Of a DNA stretch of 64,000 bases, positions 57,734-64,000 are shown piece by piece. The stretch comes from Pseudocercospora fijiensis CIRAD86. Lineage: Eukaryota > Ascomycota > Dothideomycetes > Mycosphaerellales > Mycosphaerellaceae. Each line of letters opens with the position of its first letter. Position 1 is the stretch's first letter. The translations under genes and the position numbers were made by a program. The notes under the pieces were generated by a model. It worked only from the letters and a program-made list of their open reading frames with translations. It did no database searches and was not told the origin of the DNA. The stretch lies in the NCBI RefSeq assembly GCF_000340215.1, contig NW_006921536.1:3201016-3265015 (forward strand), in the 5' to 3' direction.

Positions 57734-58132
57734 ATGTTCCCAATCGACTCTATGCAGGCGCAGTACTTTGAAGAGCGTGAGCAAGCCGAGGCAGCAAAGC
57801 GACTAGCACATATACAGGAGCAGCGAGCCAAAGCCCAGACAGCCGCAGTCCAATCCGCTCTCAACGAGCCTCGAGCACAACGATCGCAGGCACCGCGATC
57901 TCTGTCGCATGCGCATCTACAGCCAATGACTTCTCCAAACTCTTCAACAGTGCTTGGCAACATTTTCCATGGGTTCGCCAGAGGCACATCGCCTGCGAAA
58001 AGTGCGTCAAGCGGGAGTTCGACGCCAGCGACTACGCCTCCCGTAAAGGTCATGACCCAGGCCGACATCGAACGGATGATGGAGAAAAAGAAAGACGCTG
58101 ACTATGTCGGCTCTTCACCAGGATGGTGGTGA
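57734..58132 (+). CDS. Small orphan protein (132 residues)
   Basis: Not recognised. It begins MFPIDSMQAQYFEEREQAEA and continues with an Ala/Gln/Arg-rich amphipathic helix (to about residue 48), a Ser/Thr/Pro-rich middle (SPNSSTVLGNIFHGFARGTS) and a conserved-looking end (VMTQADIERMMEKKKDADYV ... PGWW). No signal peptide or membrane helix. Start context gtcATGT. The gene-like codon use and defined C-terminus support a real gene. Confidence 0.6.
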   Translation: MFPIDSMQAQYFEEREQAEAAKRLAHIQEQRAKAQTAAVQSALNEPRAQRSQAPRSLSHAHLQPMTSPNSSTVLGNIFHGFARGTSPAKSASSGSSTPATTPPVKVMTQADIERMMEKKKDADYVGSSPGWW

Positions 58133-58584
58133 TTGCGACTAAGATATACAAAACTTGATATGGCTCACGAAGGATACGAGCATATGTTTGCGATTCAGCA
58201 TGGCGCTATTGGAGCGACACGGAACATCTTATTTGGTTGCGACGAGGCTTGCTGCTAGCGATAGCACTGCATTTCTGTTCGATTCTAGATATCCATGCAG
58301 TACGGAAGGGACTTCAGCACACTTATAATAGTATCCGCTGCGATGGGTCTATCCAACGCGGTATGACAATGCAGTGGAATGTAATGTGCCTTGGCATTCA
58401 TCAGAGCCGTTCGGGCTCTACATTCGGTAAGCTCATTGTCACAGCTTTTCTTTGTTCATCATTCTGCACGCAGCACGAGCATGACGACCAACGCCATGAA
58501 GGGTCGTCTGCTAAGCATGTCACTCATCTCTGAGCATGACATACACGTCCTGTCGAAACGAAAGACCAAAGAGAAACGTACGCC
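58133..58584. other. Intergenic, no gene seen
   Basis: 452 bp between two plus-strand genes, nothing recognised. Confidence 0.5.
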
Positions 58585-60186
58585 ATGTCTGACATGCCAG
58601 GCTACACCGACAGCTGGACTGGCAATGCACAACCCAAGGTTCATTCACCGGTCCATTCGTCTCCTGGCCGCTTTGCAAATAGACAGAAACCCATTATTTC
58701 ACATCCGATGAGTGCTGGGCATATGCGTTCGCCTACAGACGAAGAGTTTGCGGGCTTCCGGTCCAAAGAAGAGCCTACTGGTCTCGCTGCCGAGCCACTC
58801 AACATCATCATTCTGGGAGCATCATTTGGTGGCCTGTCTTGCGCTCACCACTTTCTCGACACAACGCTCGAACAGCTCAGCAAGACCAAAGATGCAGGCT
58901 TGACGTACCGCCTGATTCTAGTTGGCCCTTCAACTCATATCTACTGGAATATTGGTGCCCCACGCGCCATTGTCAAGTCTGGACTGGTCAAATCAGAGGA
59001 TCAATTCCTCCCGATCGAACCAGGCTTTCATAAGGATCGCGCCAAGAACTTTACCATCATCCAAGGCAAATGCGTCTCCATGGACGCTACATCTCGAACA
59101 GTCTCTATCGAATGTACCGACTACGAAGCCCAAAGGCGCCTCCACCTCGTCGCCCCCAAAAATTCCGGCTTCAAACTACCAGGGGGCAAAATGGCCGACC
59201 TCCCCAAAATCCAAACTCTCCCCTACCACGCCTTAATCATGTGCACCGGCACCTCAGCCCGCTCCGAACTCCTCTCCCTCCACGGCCAATACCTCGAAAC
59301 CGAAGCGGCCCTCAACAGAATCCACCAACAGATCCACCACGCCAAATCCATCGTCGTCTGCGGCGGAGGCTGTTCCGGCGTCGAAGTCGCCGGCCAACTG
59401 GCAACCTACCTAAACTACAAACGCCATTTCCCCTTCCGCCAAAAATCCTCCAACCCAAAAAAGATCACCCTCCTCTCCGGCGGCACCACTCTCCTCAAAG
59501 AAGTCTCCGCCCTAGGAAAACCCGAAATCTGCAAGAAAGCCGAGAAACAGCTCAAAAGTTTGGGTGTCGTCGTCAGACACAACATCCGCGTGACAAGTCA
59601 TGAATCCTGGTTCGATCAAACGGGAGCCACACGTATCACGTTTGAAGACGGGACCACGCATATCACAGATGTATACATCGATTGCACCGGCGTAGAACCG
59701 AATTCAGATTTCGCTCCAGAAGCGATCAAATCTCGCAACGGATACATCCTCACCAACAACAAAACTTTACGTGTCGACGTCGCTGGGGAACGGGTGTATG
59801 CTTTGGGTGACGTGGCGAGTTATTCGAAAAATTACGTTCTGGACGTCTACCACGGCGTTCCCGTCGTGATGCAGAATCTTCTGAACGATTTGCTTCTGCA
59901 TCGATGGAAGACTGCGAATCCGGATTCTGATCATCGAGAGAAGTTTGAGGCTTTGGAGCAGAAGGAGTTTGATGCGGATTTGCCGAAGAACAGTCAGATT
60001 TGTCCGATCACGAAGTTTGGAGGGGCGGGGATTTTGGGAGGGTTGAAGTTGCCGAGTTTTGCGGTTTGGGGGTTGAAGGGGAGGAATTATGTTGTGCATA
60101 AGGCGAAGATGGTGGTGGTTGATGGGGGGAATCCTTATGCTAGTCCGGTTCAGGGGGACAAGTATTATTCTGGGAGTAAAGGATAG
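58585..60186 (+). CDS. AIF/FSP1-like FAD-dependent pyridine nucleotide oxidoreductase
   Basis: Single exon, 533 residues. After a 70-residue disordered N-terminus comes the FAD-binding IIILGASFGGLSCAHHFL, then VGPSTHIYWNIGAPRAIV, the mid-domain ALIMCTGTSARS, the NAD(P)H-binding IVVCGGGCSGVEVAGQLATY, YIDCTGVEPNSDF and the second FAD contact ERVYALGDVASY. This is the AMID/FSP1 (apoptosis-inducing-factor-like) group, which oxidises NAD(P)H and can reduce quinones. No mitochondrial presequence or membrane helix is obvious; the C-terminus is SGSKG. Role in this fungus unknown. It is convergent with the small secreted protein gene, with a 142-bp gap. Confidence 0.88.
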   Translation: MSDMPGYTDSWTGNAQPKVHSPVHSSPGRFANRQKPIISHPMSAGHMRSPTDEEFAGFRSKEEPTGLAAEPLNIIILGASFGGLSCAHHFLDTTLEQLSKTKDAGLTYRLILVGPSTHIYWNIGAPRAIVKSGLVKSEDQFLPIEPGFHKDRAKNFTIIQGKCVSMDATSRTVSIECTDYEAQRRLHLVAPKNSGFKLPGGKMADLPKIQTLPYHALIMCTGTSARSELLSLHGQYLETEAALNRIHQQIHHAKSIVVCGGGCSGVEVAGQLATYLNYKRHFPFRQKSSNPKKITLLSGGTTLLKEVSALGKPEICKKAEKQLKSLGVVVRHNIRVTSHESWFDQTGATRITFEDGTTHITDVYIDCTGVEPNSDFAPEAIKSRNGYILTNNKTLRVDVAGERVYALGDVASYSKNYVLDVYHGVPVVMQNLLNDLLLHRWKTANPDSDHREKFEALEQKEFDADLPKNSQICPITKFGGAGILGGLKLPSFAVWGLKGRNYVVHKAKMVVVDGGNPYASPVQGDKYYSGSKG

Positions 60187-60328
60187 GGAGAAAGAATGAG
60201 GGTGGGTAGGTCTGTGGGTGGATGGATGATTGTGATATGCTTGTTTGGATTCGGTGATATGCCTAATGTAATGAAAATAGTTTGTTTCCTCGACCGTCGT
60301 CACGCCACGCCACCTTTCCCATCACGAC

Positions 60329-60827
60329 TCAAGTACAGCTATCGCTCCCAGCGATAAACTCCCCATCACTATTCTCACACCCACACTCTCCCGTCTGCGG
60401 ATCCCTGATACAACCAGCCCCCACACCAGAACTATCACCACTACCATCCCAGAAGAAAGTCCAATAGTCGCCATCAGATTCAAAACTGGTAGGAACAGTG
60501 CAAGTGTATGCCGAACAAGTTCCATAAGGAGCACCATGGTTGCCATCCTTGCTGTGGTCGATTTCGAAGACTGCAAAGGTCTGTGGGTCGGAGGTGCGAG
60601 TGTTATATGCGCATTCGGCAGCTTGGATACCGCTTGAGGTCTTGGCAGCGGAGCTATCGAGAGATGTGAGGAAGTTTGGCCTTCTGAAGGTGAGTCGCGG
60701 ATTTTGCTTTTGCTCACCAACGTATGTTCTTTGGCTTTTTGCCCTTTGAATTGGATGTGCATGGGTCGAGCGTTGCTTGCGCGCACGCCAGCGTGAGCGC
60801 GATGTTGAGGAGTGTGCTGCAATGCAT
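60329..60827 (-). CDS. Small secreted cysteine-rich protein
   Basis: Two exons (60827-60718, 60680-60329) give 153 residues. The proposed 37-bp intron (GTGAGC..GAAG) is very short, but it is the only removal that keeps frame and avoids the TGA at the border. The signal peptide starts MHCSTLLNIALTLACAQA and mature protein begins near TLDPC. Eight Cys remain in the mature part (DPC, AEC, GTC, YTC, AGC, GEC, CGC-type, DSC), enough for four disulfides, with aromatic patches (DYWTFFWDG) between. This is the general form of fungal small secreted proteins, including candidate effectors. No specific family recognised; function unknown. Confidence 0.65.
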
Positions 60828-61712
60828 GTTGCGAGGATTGGGAAAGGAGTGTACTGCTGTGGTTGATGATGAGAAGATTCAAGAAGCGGACTTGCATGTA
60901 TCTTGTTGCTTTATACTTGCTCGAATATGGAGAGAAGAGGTTCTGGACACACTGAGCCCGTCCCGGATGGTCAGCGTATACTGCGAGCTGCTTCGCTGTT
61001 TGATAGGAATTGCGCTGTACCACAGCAGGTTTCGAGTATCGGCGACTGTTACGGGGGTTTCTGAATATATTCCCATTGCGTTGGACATTGGCTCGTTCAA
61101 CAACCTAGGATCCTCAAGCCTGTCATAAGTTCGGCTTCATCTATTCGAAGCAGAGCCAAGTTTCATATGTGGGGCGAAGCAGATGACTATGTAGAGATTT
61201 GCTTGCCGCGCTCTGGAAGCGAGGCCTTGGTTGCAAGTTGAATTCTTATTTCTTCCACTTCCTCAAACAACCTGTCCATGCAGCATGGTCCCACGTGTCG
61301 TCACATGCCAATTTGTGTCAAGCTTCACGTGGCACAGAGTTCCATATAGAGGGAGACAACCACAATCTCAAACTGTTGGAGGCAACTTGTCTTTCTGGTC
61401 GACTGCATGTTCAATCATCGAAAGGCACCTCTTCCGCAAGCATAGCCTGTTCGAAGATTGCATCAGAAAGCTCGGCCGGTAGTCGGTTACTGACTGCGAT
61501 GTCGACGCAATCCCCTGTAATAACTCGTTGGCTGTCGGCGTTCATCGGCAAAACAGGCATCAACCCCTACCGCTCCACCACGGCTGAATCCGAGACCCAA
61601 TCGGACAGTATCGCTGTTCGAGTAGTGATGCAGGTTTGTATAGAGCCACACCGGATTTAGCATAGAAAGCGGAACCTGACAAGGGGACTGCTAGGGTGGG
61701 TGTTCGACGGAC
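60828..61712. other. Intergenic, no gene seen
   Basis: 885 bp; a plus-strand frame at 61199-61660 lacks an ATG at its start and any motif. Upstream region of the secreted protein gene by position. Confidence 0.45.
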
Positions 61713-62705
61713 TTAACCACGGACTTCGTTAAGGGGATGGCGGATTTCTCTCTGAGCTTTCTTGCGAATAGGGCCTATCAGCTGCAAGAATGTCCCAGGA
61801 TCCGACCCCATCTCCTGCCAGCCATCAAGTAGTTCTCTCCATGCCGCCGCGAAGCCCCAATAGTCTCCCGCATCTCCGGCTTCAGAGTGCTGATCCAACA
61901 TCCAGAGCAAAGTTTCATCGACATATTGCTGCTCCCTTCCGAGATTTCGAGGATGAACACGAGACCTGCCCGACAGAAGGACCTTTGCTCGTACCGTTGC
62001 GAAAAGCGAGAATGCTACAGAGGGGTTCTGTCGACTCTCGTAGAGCGCGCGCTCCAGCAGCAAATGCACCTTTCCGGTGAAAGTCCTACCGAGGAACTCG
62101 TGGTTCGGTCGCGGTAGGCTCGCGGCATGGGGCAATCTTTCTTTCAGGTAAGCAGCAAAATCCTCAGCATCTGGAAGCGGCATTTTGTTCAGTGTCTCCA
62201 CAAGTTTTGAATCGTCAAGAGCTACATCGGTCGTCAGATGCCCGCATTCTGGCCACTTCGCTCACTACTCACACGTCAGATCTTTCAGATGTCTATACCA
62301 TCTCGGATCGGCATGTTGTGAGACGTCTAGAGTAAATTGCTTCACGTTTCGCTCCAGCTGGGCAGTCTTTGCTCGTATTGAATCCGCTGCTTGGGCCAAA
62401 ATTTGCTCTATTTCCGTCAAGGTATCCTGCACAGAATCGGCAGTCTCCCAGGGCTGATCAGATCCAGCAGACACGCCCAGGTATTGAGCATATCTATTGA
62501 AGCGCTTGCACTGAATCTCAATAGACGACTGGCAAGTATCGCTCAGTGTGAGTGCGCTGGCTGCTGAGACTCGTAATCCAAGATGTGGTATCGCTCTTTG
62601 AGCACTGAGTCCTGCTTTGAATGTGGGTGAGCCATGAGTCAATGCCAGGAAACTACATCGTCGGCGATTTGGGCGCTCAGCCTCATCTCCGGATATAGAA
62701 AGCAT
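61713..62705 (-). CDS. Orphan helical protein, two exons
   Basis: Not firmly recognised. Exons 62705-62273 and 62221-61713, joined over a 51-bp intron (GTGAGT..TGTAG), give about 313 residues. The first exon from SAASALTLSDTCQSSIEIQC and KRFNRYAQYLGV onward is helical with repeated Glu/Gln/Ala. This faintly recalls the start of HeLo-type fungal cell-death domains, but I cannot confirm it. The second exon has MPLPDAEDFAAYLKERLPHA, HLLLERALYESRQNPSVAF and a C-terminal EIRHPLNEVRG. The first 30 residues look noncoding, so the true start may be downstream or in another exon. Confidence 0.55.
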
Positions 62706-64000
62706 TCCTGGGATTCGTCAGAGATTTATGTTCGAGCGACTTTGATGTTCAAGTCAGGATGATGAACCTTTGAGGTCGACAGCTGCCCTTCGCCGTTGCA
62801 GGTTGACCGGCTGACTAGAATAGAACTACCCGCCATTGTACCCCTGCCCCTGCTTTCCTGCAGCGAATGCCAACGATTCAGCAACACGTCTTTTGGCAGG
62901 CAAGAACTTGGAACTGCGTACGACCGAGATGCGTGGTTCAAGCTGATCCAAAAGAGTGCTTATCGGTGCATCTAGTGGTATGTGTCACCTTGGCAGATGA
63001 ATGATGAATCGGTCGCGCCTCTTGCCAGTCACTAATATCGTGGCCATATCAAGCTGCCAGTGAGGAACGCACCCGTACCGTACCAGCGAGTGAGTCCTTC
63101 CATTGATAGCCAATTCCAGGCTCCCAAAATGTCCTTGTGATGCTGTCGAATAATCCTCGAACGGAGATGGCTCCATCAGAATGCAGCTCTCGTTCCGGCT
63201 GTTTGTGCATTGCTACGCGCCAGCTGCAGATCCAGCTCTCAGCCATTGCTTCACTGCGACAGTGAATTGTTCTGAGACGAAGTGAGGTGAAGGAATCAAA
63301 GATCAGACTCGCAACTCGCTACCTCACGTTAGATGTTTGACGCTCGACAGGAGAACGGCATAAACACGATCGCGAATCGCCTCGGCTGAGTCGGCTCTAG
63401 TATGCTGTATTCTCATCCCTGCTAGCCTGTAAAATACTACAGTAGGTAGGTTCTAGTCTTCTAGATAAGCAATACATGTCAACCGGACCAATCCGTTATA
63501 TAACCCACCTACAGGCTACAGCCTTGGACGTGCTCAGCTCAGCCCTCACAACCCTAAAAACACCACAGTGATCCAGCCACTCTACACCACTGCCGAAATT
63601 CTGGTTATCCATACGAAGCCTCCAAGCGATTCTTATATCCGTTCTTGAGTCATCTCTGTCGATATGTCCGTCTGTGAGACAGGGAATGAGTTGCAAGGAC
63701 TTTTTCATTATCCTCGACGTAAGGTGGTGAATGAAAGCAACGCTACGAATAGAATAGGTGAGACCGAATCCTTGCATCTCCAGAGTCCTCGTCGCTTTGC
63801 TCGTATGATAAGATGACCGAATTCCTCTTGGCTACTGCAAGGAATCGATTCTGGACAGAATGTGTGGAAAAAAAAACACATATAGGAGCAAATGGAAGGC
63901 GAAGTGCCGATGACTCGAGACATCATCTACCGGAACTACATACATTGGTGCGATGCCAAGAACTTTCGACCATTTGCTACTACCTTAGGTATATTGATCT
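62706..64000. other. Window end, no gene supported
   Basis: About 1.3 kb with short minus-strand frames (62985-63246, 63496-63777) without motifs. Near 63410-63480 a CTA/TAG-rich patch resembles a small RIP-mutated remnant, but it is too short to classify. Confidence 0.4.

Noticed and set aside
60322..61023. 233-codon minus-strand frame
   Set aside because: A different frame over the secreted cysteine-rich protein. It lacks a signal peptide and domain, whereas the spliced model explains signal peptide, Cys pattern and stop.
1..64000. tRNA, rRNA and CRISPR arrays
   Set aside because: Looked for B-box-like GGTTCRANTCC, rRNA blocks and regularly spaced repeats by eye; none convincing. A tRNAscan-SE or Infernal run would decide for tRNAs and other ncRNAs.

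Overview
The window comes from a filamentous ascomycete (Pezizomycotina), most likely a Dothideomycete of the Mycosphaerella/Cercospora type. Genes are short-introned (37-112 bp introns, CTRAC-type branch points) and sit on both strands. A transposon block carries C-to-T mutations, mostly in CpA, the signature of repeat-induced point mutation (RIP). The gene set is also typically fungal: Zn2Cys6 regulator, HET-domain protein, cellobiose dehydrogenase, PDX1, HapE. Assignment below class level is inference.

Left part (1-16.9 kb): after the truncated start of an amino-acid permease and a tandem duplication comes a degraded 560-codon reading frame, then a three-level nested transposon. A Tc1/mariner-type transposase gene (minus strand) was split by a chromodomain Ty3/Gypsy element (identical-length 309-bp LTRs, target duplication CTTTT). 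That element was in turn entered by a Ty1/Copia element (126-bp LTRs, target duplication gtagc/agtagc). The Gypsy element also carries, between its 3' LTR and its pol gene and in the opposite orientation, a spliced accessory gene of 252 codons. I do not recognise this gene. Its three introns share the same 3' half, and it was cut by the Copia insertion. Everything here is RIP-mutated and dead.

Right part (17-64 kb): a gene-dense euchromatic region. In order: Nudix hydrolase; TRAPP subunit TRS33; cytosolic malate dehydrogenase; FRM2/HBN1-like nitroreductase; CCAAT-binding subunit HapE with an unexplained 84-codon open extension behind its stop; a 2.4-kb gene-free stretch; cellobiose dehydrogenase with a C-terminal CBM1; a CASTOR-like ACT protein; a short-chain dehydrogenase; PDX1 (vitamin B6); a P5B ATPase (YPK9/ATP13A2); a HET-domain gene broken by a frameshift; small orphan genes; a Zn2Cys6 regulator; mitochondrial ribosomal protein uL5m; a ubiquitin protease ending in a CaaX box; a coiled-coil/ankyrin protein; a second Nudix enzyme; RAD14/XPA with a one-base frameshift; an orphan; an AIF/FSP1-like oxidoreductase; a small secreted cysteine-rich protein; and an orphan gene.

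The genes do not form one pathway. This is ordinary housekeeping and accessory content beside a silenced transposon nest. Several neighbours are divergent and share promoters: MDH/nitroreductase, SDR/PDX1, YPK9/HET and MRPL7/ubiquitin protease. Two genes (HET, RAD14) each lack one base in a simple-sequence run, so assembly indels should be considered before calling them pseudogenes.
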